A stretch of DNA of 51,282 nt from Bacillus sp. EB106-08-02-XG196 (GTDB taxonomy: Bacteria > Bacillota > Bacilli > Bacillales > Cytobacillaceae): contig NZ_JABWSY010000028.1 in NCBI RefSeq assembly GCF_013396335.1, positions 1 to 51,282 of the forward strand, in the 5' to 3' direction. Shown here one piece after another: positions 16,195 to 23,352 of the stretch. Below the pieces are notes generated by a model. The model did not search any database. It saw only the letters and a list, made by a program, of their open reading frames with translations, and was not told the origin of the DNA. The position numbers and the translations under genes are program-made. Each line of letters opens with the position of its first letter. Positions within the stretch are counted from its first letter, which is position 1.

Positions 16195-17064
16195 GTGAAG
16201 CTTTTAGTAAAAGCACCAGCCAAAATTAATTTATCCTTGGATGTTTTGTATAAGCGTCCTGATGGTTTTCATGAGGTTGAAATGATCATGACGACGATTG
16301 ATTTGGCGGACCGAGTTGAGTTGACATTGTTAGAGCAGGACAAAATACATATTCTTTCCCATAACCGCTATGTTCCGGACGACCAACGGAACCTAGCCTT
16401 TCAAGCGGCTCAATTATTGAAAGACCGATATCAAGTGAAAAAAGGTGTACAAATAACCATTGAAAAAACAATCCCTGTAGCGGCTGGTCTGGCTGGAGGT
16501 AGCAGTGATGCAGCTGCAACTCTAAGGGGACTTAATAAACTTTGGGAACTCGGATTAACGTTGGACGAGTTAGCCAATCTTGGTTCTGAAATAGGCTCGG
16601 ACGTATCATTTTGTGTGTATGGCGGGACTGCTTTAGCCAAAGGCAGAGGGGAAATGATTACAGATCTTCCTGCTCCGCCAACATGCTGGGTCATTTTAGC
16701 AAAACCTTTTATTGGTGTTTCGACCGCAGAAGTTTACCGACGATTAGATTTAAACGGCATGGAGCATCCAAATATAAACGAAATGGTCAAGGCAATTGAA
16801 AACAATGATTATCAGAGCGTATGTGATAATGTCGGAAATGTCCTAGAGGATGTAACGTTAAAGCTTCATCCAGAGGTAGCACAAATCAAGGAGCAAATGA
16901 AGCGTTTTGGTGCGGATGCTGTTTTAATGAGCGGAAGCGGTCCAACAGTCTTTGGAATTGTTCAGCACGATTCGAGAATGCACCGGATATATAATGGTCT
17001 ACGTGGTTTTTGTGATCAAGTATTTGCTGTAAGGATGCTCGGTGAACGACATACTCTTGATTAA
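16195..17064 (+). CDS. ispE: 4-diphosphocytidyl-2-C-methylerythritol kinase
   Basis: GHMP-family kinase of 289 residues that phosphorylates CDP-ME in the MEP isoprenoid pathway. KAPAKINLSLDV is at the N-terminus, the ATP loop is PVAAGLAGGSSDAA, and SGSGPTVFGI is motif 3. GTG 16195 is favoured with TAGGTGGG just upstream; GTG 16186 sits inside that site. An extended -10 (TGGTAAAAT) lies about 40 bases upstream. purR follows after 56 bases. Confidence 0.93.
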   Translation: MKLLVKAPAKINLSLDVLYKRPDGFHEVEMIMTTIDLADRVELTLLEQDKIHILSHNRYVPDDQRNLAFQAAQLLKDRYQVKKGVQITIEKTIPVAAGLAGGSSDAAATLRGLNKLWELGLTLDELANLGSEIGSDVSFCVYGGTALAKGRGEMITDLPAPPTCWVILAKPFIGVSTAEVYRRLDLNGMEHPNINEMVKAIENNDYQSVCDNVGNVLEDVTLKLHPEVAQIKEQMKRFGADAVLMSGSGPTVFGIVQHDSRMHRIYNGLRGFCDQVFAVRMLGERHTLD

Positions 17065-17120
17065 AAACGTACATTAGTGATATCCTATTAGTAGAATATT
17101 CGTCTTTTTGGAGGATTGTT

Positions 17121-17951
17121 ATGAAGTTTCGCCGCAGTGAACGATTGATAGATATGACTAGCTATTTACTTGACCATCCGCGCCAGCTTGTACCGCTCAC
17201 CTTCTTTGCTGAACGTTACTCTTCTGCGAAATCTTCTATCAGTGAAGACTTAGCAATCGTGAAAGAAACCTTCGAACAAAGAGGTATTGGGACCTTACAA
17301 ACGGTACCTGGTGCAGCGGGTGGAGTTAAATTTTTTGTAAATGTCAGCGATGAAGAGGCAAGACCATTTGTAAATGAATTATGTTCGTTAATTGCACATC
17401 CAGACCGCCTTTTGCCTGGGGGATATTTATATTTAACTGATATATTAGGGGATCCAGCCATTGTTCAAAAAGCCGGTCGAATCATTGCATCAGCGTATGT
17501 AAATACGAAGATAGATGTGGTTATGACCGTAGCAACAAAGGGAATTCCTCTTGCTTATGCTGTCGCGAGTCAGTTAAATACACCGGTTGTCATGGTAAGG
17601 AGAGATAGTAAAGTTACCGAAGGCCCAACTGTTAGTATCAACTATGTTTCTGGATCGGCAAAGAGAATTCAAACAATGGTGCTCTCAAAAAGGAGCTTGG
17701 CACAAGGGTCTAAGGTCTTAGTTGTGGATGACTTTATGAAGGCTGGCGGAACCGTAATGGGAATGATTAGCTTACTTGAGGAATTTAATGCTCAAGTAGC
17801 TGGAATTGCTGTTTTGGTTGAAGCTGAAAAAATTGAAGAACGTCTCGTCGAGGAATACAAATCACTTGTTAAACTGACTGATGTTGATGTAAAAGAAAAA
17901 AGGATTCAGGTTACAGAAGGAAACTACTTTAAACGCAGAACGGAGGAATAA
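17121..17951 (+). CDS. purR: Purine operon repressor PurR
   Basis: 276-residue repressor: N-terminal winged helix (RRSERLIDMTSYLLDHP) and C-terminal phosphoribosyltransferase-like domain with the PRPP-binding loop VLVVDDFMKAGGT. It represses purine synthesis and transport genes, with PRPP as inducer. GGAGG precedes ATG 17121. I see no clear PurBox upstream. ridA starts two bases after the stop. Confidence 0.95.
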   Translation: MKFRRSERLIDMTSYLLDHPRQLVPLTFFAERYSSAKSSISEDLAIVKETFEQRGIGTLQTVPGAAGGVKFFVNVSDEEARPFVNELCSLIAHPDRLLPGGYLYLTDILGDPAIVQKAGRIIASAYVNTKIDVVMTVATKGIPLAYAVASQLNTPVVMVRRDSKVTEGPTVSINYVSGSAKRIQTMVLSKRSLAQGSKVLVVDDFMKAGGTVMGMISLLEEFNAQVAGIAVLVEAEKIEERLVEEYKSLVKLTDVDVKEKRIQVTEGNYFKRRTEE

Positions 17952-17953
17952 AT

Positions 17954-18328
17954 ATGCAAGTTGTTCAAACCAACCAAGCGCCTGCCGCGATTGGACCCTA
18001 TTCCCAAGGAATCATTGTAAACAATCTTTTTTATAGCTCTGGCCAAATCCCGTTAACAGCTGAGGGAGTAATGATTGAAGGCGGTATTAAGGAACAGACT
18101 CACCAAGTTTTTAAAAATTTGGATGCAGTGCTTTCTGCAGCAGGTGCATCCTTTGATACCGTTGTTAAGGCGACAGTCTTTATTAAAAGTATGGATGACT
18201 TTGCTTCCATAAACGAAGTATATGGTGAATATTTTTCAACGAATAAGCCAGCGCGTTCTTGTGTAGAGGTAGCGCGGTTACCAAAAGATGCTTTGGTTGA
18301 AATTGAAGTAATTGCGCTCGTGAAATAA
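17954..18328 (+). CDS. ridA: Enamine/imine deaminase RidA (YabJ)
   Basis: 124-residue YjgF/YER057c/UK114 family trimer that hydrolyses reactive 2-aminoacrylate and related imines. Family signatures include APAAIGPYSQG near the N-terminus, SSGQIPL and the C-terminal PARSCVEVARLPKDALVEIEV with the conserved arginine. GGAGG is seven bases from ATG 17954. It is coupled to purR, as in B. subtilis. Confidence 0.95.
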   Translation: MQVVQTNQAPAAIGPYSQGIIVNNLFYSSGQIPLTAEGVMIEGGIKEQTHQVFKNLDAVLSAAGASFDTVVKATVFIKSMDDFASINEVYGEYFSTNKPARSCVEVARLPKDALVEIEVIALVK

Positions 18329-18345
18329 TCACGGGCGTTTTTTTT
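18315..18345 (+). terminator. purR-ridA terminator
   Basis: 8-bp stem CGCTCGTG/CACGGGCG (one G-T), 7-base loop, T8 tail; it begins inside ridA. Confidence 0.85.
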
Positions 18346-18440
18346 GTCACATTTCCACTATGGATAATATTAATATATCTGACTTTTAAAAATGTTCATT
18401 ATTTTGCCTAAAATATTTTTAAAAAATTTAATATAAAAGA

Positions 18441-18466
18441 AGGATTTACTAGATTCCCTGTTGAAT
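18441..18466 (+). promoter_or_regulatory. Sigma-H promoter of spoVG
   Basis: AGGATTT (18441-18447), 12 bases, GTTGAAT (18460-18466) match the sigma-H pattern. The ~60 bases upstream are almost pure A/T, like the AbrB-bound region of B. subtilis spoVG. Confidence 0.85.
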
Positions 18467-18508
18467 TAATAACACTAGCTTTTTAACATAAGAAAAGGGT
18501 GTGAGCAC

Positions 18509-18799
18509 ATGGAAGTAACAGACGTAAGATTACGCCGTGTTAACACGGATGGCCGTATGAGAGCGATTGCATCAATTACATTAGACAATGAATTTGTTGT
18601 TCATGACATCCGCGTTATTGACGGAAACAATGGTTTATTTGTCGCAATGCCAAGTAAACGTACTCCAGATGGGGAATTTCGTGATATTGCGCATCCTATT
18701 AATTCTGGAACGCGCGGTAAAATTCAAGAAGCTGTTTTGGCTGAGTATCATCGTTTAGGTGAATTAGAAGTAGAATTTGAAGAAGCCGGAGCTTCCTAG
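18509..18799 (+). CDS. spoVG: SpoVG RNA/DNA-binding regulator
   Basis: 96-residue protein involved in septum-site and cortex control; it binds nucleic acid in several Firmicutes. It begins MEVTDVRLRRV and contains VAMPSKRTPDGEFRDIAHPI. ATG 18509 is about nine bases after AAAGGGTGTG. It is sigma-H-driven and, by family knowledge, AbrB-repressed, so it joins the same transition-state circuit as abrB 10 kb away. Confidence 0.97.
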   Translation: MEVTDVRLRRVNTDGRMRAIASITLDNEFVVHDIRVIDGNNGLFVAMPSKRTPDGEFRDIAHPINSGTRGKIQEAVLAEYHRLGELEVEFEEAGAS

Positions 18800-18815
18800 A
18801 AAGAACTATTCAACT

Positions 18816-18848
18816 AGAGCCTACTTCATAAGTAGTGCTCTTTTTTTA
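18816..18848 (+). terminator. spoVG terminator
   Basis: Bipartite stem AGAGC/GCTCT and CTACTT/AAGTAG with one bulged T, followed by a T run. Confidence 0.8.
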
Positions 18849-18925
18849 TTCCTCACTAATCTCCTCTTTAATCCCTTCACTAATTTTTTTCAAAATAACA
18901 AATTTGGACACTTTTCTTACATTCC

Positions 18926-18954
18926 TTGAAATGACTGACTAATTACGTTAATAT
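18926..18954 (+). promoter_or_regulatory. Sigma-A promoter of glmU
   Basis: TTGAAA (18926-18931), 17 bases, TAATAT (18949-18954). The predicted start, near 18961, coincides with the left edge of repeat-element copy 2. Confidence 0.65.
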
Positions 18955-18967
18955 TTTTAATGGATAA

Positions 18968-19073
18968 AGCTGTTTTAAAAATTGTTGTTAAAATCCAAAT
19001 GCCGATTTTAACGCGAAATAAACTATTTATGTACTTGAATTAAGTTTGCAAGCTCTTTTCTTAGAAAAGAGCC
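18968..19073 (+). mobile_element. MITE-like intergenic element, copy 2, with target duplication
   Basis: 106 bp running from AGCTGTTTT to GAAAAGAGCC. It is flanked on both sides by ATGGATAA (18960-18967 and 19074-19081), an 8-bp target-site duplication. Internal stem GTTAAAATC/GATTTTAAC and a right-end hairpin GCTCTTTTC/GAAAAGAGC are intact. It lies between the glmU promoter and ribosome binding site. Confidence 0.85.
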
Positions 19074-19104
19074 ATGGATAAAAAGGTAAATTGGAGGACT
19101 GTTC

Positions 19105-20478
19105 ATGCATAATCGTTATGCTGTGATTTTGGCCGCAGGACAAGGTACCCGGATGAAGTCAAAGCTTTATAAAGTGTTACACCCTGTATGCGGTAAGCCG
19201 ATGGTTCAACATGTAGTGGACCAAGTGAAGATGCTAAATATTCAAGAAATGGTTACCGTAATTGGTCATGGAGCTGAAAAGGTAAAAGGACAATTAGGGG
19301 AAGAAAGCCATTATGCCCTTCAAGAAGAGCAGCTCGGTACTGCACATGCAGTCATGCAGGCACAAGAGATGCTCGAGGGAAAAGAAGGGATTACCATTGT
19401 AGTCTGTGGTGACACTCCGCTAATTAAAGCGGAAACGATGGAGTCATTATTTAAGCATCATAGAGAATTATCAGCGAAGGCAACCATTCTGACAGCAAGA
19501 CTTGATGACCCGACAGGATATGGCCGAATCATCCGAAATGAAGAGGGTCTTGTTGAAAAAATCGTTGAACATAAAGACGCAACAGAGGCAGAGCGAGAAA
19601 TAAATGAAATCAATACAGGAACCTATTGCTTTGATAATGCTGCCTTATTTGAAGCATTAAAGAAGGTTTCAAATGATAATGTTCAAGGTGAATATTATCT
19701 GCCGGATGTCGTAGAAATCCTGAAGAATCAGGGAGAAGTGGTTACGGCCTTCCAAACGAATGATTTAGAAGAGACTCTCGGTGTAAACGACAGAGTTGCT
19801 TTGGCTGAAGCAGAAAGAATTATGCGCAGCCGTATAAATGAAAGTCATATGCGAAATGGAGTCACCATTATTGACCCTGCGAATACATACATCGAAGCAG
19901 ATGTTGTTATTGGTCAGGATACGATAATCCTTCCAGGAACGATCCTAAAAGGCAGGACCGTGATAGGAACAGAATGCCAAATCGGACCAAACTCAGAGAT
20001 TGATACTTGTGAGGTTGGAAATGAAACGGTAATCCGTCAATCTGCGGCCTATAATAGCAGTATTGGATCGCTAGTTAATATTGGTCCCTTTGCACATATT
20101 AGACCAGATTCAGCTATTAATGATGAAGTGAAAATTGGAAACTTTGTTGAAATCAAGAAGGCCGTTTTTGGTAAGGGAAGTAAGGCTTCGCATCTAAGCT
20201 ATATCGGTGATGCTGAGGTTGGAAGTGATGTAAATATCGGCTGTGGCTCAATAACCGTTAACTATGATGGTAAAAATAAATTCTTAACAAAGATTGAGGA
20301 TGGAGTCTTTATTGGCTGTAATTCAAACTTAGTTGCTCCTGTTACCGTTGGAAAAGGAGCTTATGTAGCTGCCGGTTCAACCATAACAAAGGATGTACCT
20401 GGAAATGCATTATCCATAGCACGTTCACAGCAGGTAAACAAAGAAAATTATGTTGATAAACTTAATCTGAAAAAATAG
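19105..20478 (+). CDS. glmU: Bifunctional UDP-GlcNAc pyrophosphorylase / GlcN-1-P acetyltransferase
   Basis: Makes UDP-GlcNAc for peptidoglycan and teichoic acid. It has 457 residues: N-terminal nucleotidyltransferase with LAAGQGTRMKS (residues 9-19), then a left-handed beta-helix acetyltransferase with hexapeptide repeats from about residue 250 and GNFVEIKKAVFGKGSKASHLSY. GGAGG lies seven bases before ATG 19105. The whole predicted 5' leader is the inserted repeat element. prs follows after 20 bases. Confidence 0.96.
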   Translation: MHNRYAVILAAGQGTRMKSKLYKVLHPVCGKPMVQHVVDQVKMLNIQEMVTVIGHGAEKVKGQLGEESHYALQEEQLGTAHAVMQAQEMLEGKEGITIVVCGDTPLIKAETMESLFKHHRELSAKATILTARLDDPTGYGRIIRNEEGLVEKIVEHKDATEAEREINEINTGTYCFDNAALFEALKKVSNDNVQGEYYLPDVVEILKNQGEVVTAFQTNDLEETLGVNDRVALAEAERIMRSRINESHMRNGVTIIDPANTYIEADVVIGQDTIILPGTILKGRTVIGTECQIGPNSEIDTCEVGNETVIRQSAAYNSSIGSLVNIGPFAHIRPDSAINDEVKIGNFVEIKKAVFGKGSKASHLSYIGDAEVGSDVNIGCGSITVNYDGKNKFLTKIEDGVFIGCNSNLVAPVTVGKGAYVAAGSTITKDVPGNALSIARSQQVNKENYVDKLNLKK

Positions 20479-20498
20479 CTAGAATATTGGAGGGCATT

Positions 20499-21455
20499 AT
20501 GTCGAATCAATACTTAGATCCAAACTTAAAGGTATTCAGTCTAAATTCAAATCTCCCGCTTGCGAGAGAGATTGCCAAAGTGATTGGTGTAGAACTAGGA
20601 AAAACCTCTGTAACAAGATTTAGTGATGGAGAAATCCAAATTAATATCGAAGAAAGTATCCGCGGCTGTGATGTGTATGTTATTCAATCGACTAGTTCTC
20701 CAGTTAATGAAAATCTTATGGAAGTACTAATTATGATTGACGCTCTAAAAAGGGCCTCTGCAAAGACAATTAATATTGTTATGCCATACTATGGTTATGC
20801 TCGTCAGGACCGTAAAGCGCGTGCACGTGAGCCAATTACAGCTAAATTAGTGGCAAACCTACTTGAAACAGCAGGTGCAACCCGTATTATCTGCTTAGAC
20901 TTACACGCACCGCAGATACAAGGCTTCTTTGAAATTCCAACGGATCACTTAATGGGTGTTCCGATTTTAGCTGATTATTTCCAAAAGAGAAATTTCGAAG
21001 GTGACATTGTCATTGTTTCTCCTGACCATGGCGGTGTAACAAGAGCTAGAAAATTAGCAGAGCGCCTAAAAGCACCGATTGCGATTATTGATAAACGTCG
21101 TCCACGCCCAAATGTGGCGGAGGTTATGAATATTGTCGGTAATATTGAAGGAAAAATTGCTATCTTAATTGATGATATTATTGACACTGCAGGAACCATT
21201 ACTCTTGCTGCCAATGCATTAGTCGAGAATGGTGCCCGAGAGGTGTATGCTTGCTGTACACATCCAGTATTGTCTGGACCGGCGATTGAAAGGATTCAAA
21301 ATTCAAAAATTAAAGAATTAGTGATCACGAATTCTATTGCGCTCCCAGAAGAGAAAAAGACCGATAAAATTATAAATCTTTCAGTGGCACCATTACTTGG
21401 TGAAGCGATTATCCGTGTTCACGAAGAACAATCTGTAAGTACTTTGTTCGATTAA
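20499..21455 (+). CDS. prs: Ribose-phosphate pyrophosphokinase
   Basis: Synthesises PRPP from ribose-5-phosphate and ATP. It has 318 residues (class I): FSDGE near residue 40, the PYYGYARQDRK flexible-loop region, DLHAPQIQGFF, and the PRPP loop LIDDIIDTAGT. ATG 20499 with GGAGGG five bases upstream matches the family start MSNQYL. Co-transcribed with glmU; PRPP is also the inducer sensed by PurR encoded 2.5 kb upstream. Confidence 0.97.
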   Translation: MSNQYLDPNLKVFSLNSNLPLAREIAKVIGVELGKTSVTRFSDGEIQINIEESIRGCDVYVIQSTSSPVNENLMEVLIMIDALKRASAKTINIVMPYYGYARQDRKARAREPITAKLVANLLETAGATRIICLDLHAPQIQGFFEIPTDHLMGVPILADYFQKRNFEGDIVIVSPDHGGVTRARKLAERLKAPIAIIDKRRPRPNVAEVMNIVGNIEGKIAILIDDIIDTAGTITLAANALVENGAREVYACCTHPVLSGPAIERIQNSKIKELVITNSIALPEEKKTDKIINLSVAPLLGEAIIRVHEEQSVSTLFD

Positions 21456-21478
21456 TCTCTGCTTTTGATCAAAAAATT

Positions 21479-21504
21479 GTTTAGACCTTCCTGTTTTGGG
21501 GAAT
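21479..21504 (+). promoter_or_regulatory. Sigma-B-type promoter of ctc
   Basis: GTTTAG (21479-21484), 13 bases, GGGGAAT (21498-21504) resemble the general-stress pattern GTTTAA-N12-14-GGGTAT. ctc is a classic sigma-B gene in B. subtilis. Confidence 0.65.
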
Positions 21505-21550
21505 TTTTATAGAGACAGTTAAGAACAAAACTAGGAAGGTGACTAAACAC

Positions 21551-22186
21551 ATGAGTACGGTTTTACAAGCAAAGGAACGTAAGGAACTTCGCAGTTCAGA
21601 ATTAAGGAAAATTAGAGAAACGGGAAACATCCCTGCTGTCATTTATGGGAGGAAGGTTGAAAGTAAACCGGTTTCCGTCAGCTCAGCCGATTTAACAAAA
21701 ACAATCCGGTTAGTAGGCAGAAATGGCGTTATTTCACTTGATATTGACGGCAGCAGGCATGATGTTGTTTTATCTGATTACCAAGAGGATTTTATTAAAA
21801 AGGAAATCATTCATGTAGATTTTCTCGCCGTGGATAAATCCTCAAAAATAAATGTAACAGTAAGACTCGTCCTAGCTGGTGAGGCAGCTGGTGTAAAGGA
21901 CGGCGGTGTTCTGCAGCAGCCTGTCCATGAATTATCGATAACTTCCACTCCAGATGAAATACCACAGCAAATTGAAGTGGATGTAACGAACCTCCAGGTT
22001 GGTGAAACCATGAAGGTTTCAGATATCCTTTATCAGGGGTCGTTTACGATTAATCATGAGGAAGATGAAGTAATCGCAAGTATCCTTCCTCCTCGACAGG
22101 AAGAGGAAATAAACGCAGGTGAGCAGCAAGAAGGCGGCCATCCTGATAACGAAGAAGGCAGAGAAACTGCTCCAGTAGGGGAATAA
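21551..22186 (+). CDS. ctc: General stress protein Ctc / ribosomal protein bL25
   Basis: 211-residue long form of bL25 that binds 5S rRNA in the 50S subunit. The N-terminal bL25 domain contains IPAVIYG, followed by the TL5/Ctc beta-domain (GVLQQPVHEL) and an acidic Glu-rich tail from about residue 182. ATG 21551 fits the family; AAGGTG at 21535-21540 is ten bases before it. A GTG at 21539 overlaps that site. A sigma-B-like promoter precedes it. Confidence 0.93.
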   Translation: MSTVLQAKERKELRSSELRKIRETGNIPAVIYGRKVESKPVSVSSADLTKTIRLVGRNGVISLDIDGSRHDVVLSDYQEDFIKKEIIHVDFLAVDKSSKINVTVRLVLAGEAAGVKDGGVLQQPVHELSITSTPDEIPQQIEVDVTNLQVGETMKVSDILYQGSFTINHEEDEVIASILPPRQEEEINAGEQQEGGHPDNEEGRETAPVGE

Positions 22187-22193
22187 GAAATAC

Positions 22194-22221
22194 AGACGTA
22201 ACCTATATGGTTACGTCTTTT
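22194..22221 (+). terminator. ctc terminator
   Basis: Perfect 10-bp stem AGACGTAACC/GGTTACGTCT, TATAT loop, short T run. Confidence 0.8.
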
Positions 22222-22320
22222 GTCGCATTTGTCACAAAAAAGACGTATTATTAAGTGGGAGAGAATCGGATGCTCCGAAAATTATTTAACAGGTGGACTG
22301 GGCCGAAAGAGAGGGAAAGA

Positions 22321-22881
22321 ATGAAATTAATTGTTGGTTTAGGAAACCCTGGGAAACAATATGAAAAAACGAGACATAATATTGGGTTTGAAGTCATTGA
22401 CGAGCTTGCAGATAAATTATTCATTCCTTTAAATCAATCCAAATTTAAAGGGCTGTATGGAATGGGTTTTCATAATGGTGAAAAGGTTATTTTACTAAAA
22501 CCACTGACTTATATGAATCTGTCTGGAGAATCCATTAGAGCGATAATGGACTATTATGAAATTGATCTAGAAGATTTAGTCATTATCTATGATGATCTTG
22601 ATTTGCCTGTCGGAAAAATCAGGCTCCGTCAAAAAGGAAGTGCTGGCGGTCATAATGGGATCAAGTCCACAGTAGCACATCTTGGAACGCAAGAGTTTAA
22701 CAGAATCAGAATCGGTATTGATCGCCCGAAGAATGGGATGAAGGTTCCAGATTATGTGTTGGGGCGCTTTCATGAAGAGGAAAGAGGATTAACAAAAGAG
22801 TCCGTACAAAAGAGTGCGGAAGCATGTAAAACATGGTTAGAAAAACCCTTTTTACAGGTGATGAACGAATTTAATCAGTAA
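22321..22881 (+). CDS. pth: Peptidyl-tRNA hydrolase (SpoVC)
   Basis: Recycles peptidyl-tRNA; spoVC in B. subtilis. From ATG 22321 it has 186 residues, the family length. Visible are VGLGNPGKQYEKTRHNIGF with catalytic H20, LLKPLTYMNLSG, and IIYDDLDLPVGKIRLR with the active-site aspartate. GAGGG precedes it by five bases. An in-frame ATG at 22270, with its own GGAGAG ribosome site, would add a basic 17-residue extension (MLRKLFNRW...). Both starts are plausible. Confidence 0.92.
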   Translation: MKLIVGLGNPGKQYEKTRHNIGFEVIDELADKLFIPLNQSKFKGLYGMGFHNGEKVILLKPLTYMNLSGESIRAIMDYYEIDLEDLVIIYDDLDLPVGKIRLRQKGSAGGHNGIKSTVAHLGTQEFNRIRIGIDRPKNGMKVPDYVLGRFHEEERGLTKESVQKSAEACKTWLEKPFLQVMNEFNQ

Positions 22882-23010
22882 AAGGTTCATGGGATAACCT
22901 TTCCTTTCATAAAATAAACCAATTCTCTTTTTGTGTAATGAAATTATATGAATAACTTCCCCTTCCAACGTAAATACTATTAACAATAGTAAAATAGGGA
23001 GGGTACCTAA

Positions 23011-23241
23011 GTGGCTATTCATTACCATTGCCGGCATTGCGGGACAAATTTAGGTTCCATTGAACAGTCATCGATACACAGTGAAGCTCTTGGCCTTCAT
23101 AAATTAACGGAGCAGGAAAGGCAAGAGATGGTCGCGTACGATGTAACTGGGAATATTCATATTACAGCCATTTGTGAGGATTGTCAGGAGGCATTAGAAA
23201 GAAATCCAGATTATCACCAATATGATTTCCTCATTCATTAA
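23011..23241 (+). CDS. fin: Anti-sigma-F factor Fin
   Basis: 76-residue zinc protein (YabK/Fin) that helps shut off sigma-F during the switch to sigma-G in the forespore. Two CxxC pairs (CRHC near the N-terminus, CEDC near residue 56) should bind zinc. GTG 23011 has GGAGGG about six bases ahead. TGAATA at 22949-22954 and AATACTA 18 bases later resemble a forespore promoter, but weakly. With csfB at the other end of the window, two forespore sigma antagonists are encoded here. Confidence 0.92.
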   Translation: MAIHYHCRHCGTNLGSIEQSSIHSEALGLHKLTEQERQEMVAYDVTGNIHITAICEDCQEALERNPDYHQYDFLIH

Positions 23242-23244
23242 TCA

Positions 23245-23272
23245 GCTTTGGAAAGCCCTCCAAAGCATTTTT
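23245..23272 (+). terminator. fin terminator
   Basis: Perfect 8-bp stem GCTTTGGA/TCCAAAGC, 6-base loop, ATTTTT tail. Confidence 0.8.
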
Positions 23273-23352
23273 CTATTTTTAATAAACACCAAAAATAAGG
23301 TTAATATAGTCAGAATACGAAAAAAAGATTCAAAGAGAGGAGGAACGAGCTT

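Noticed and set aside
19050..19073. Terminator in front of glmU
   Set aside because: The hairpin GCTCTTTTC/GAAAAGAGC is not followed by a T run and lies in the right end of the repeat element, so I treat it as part of that element.
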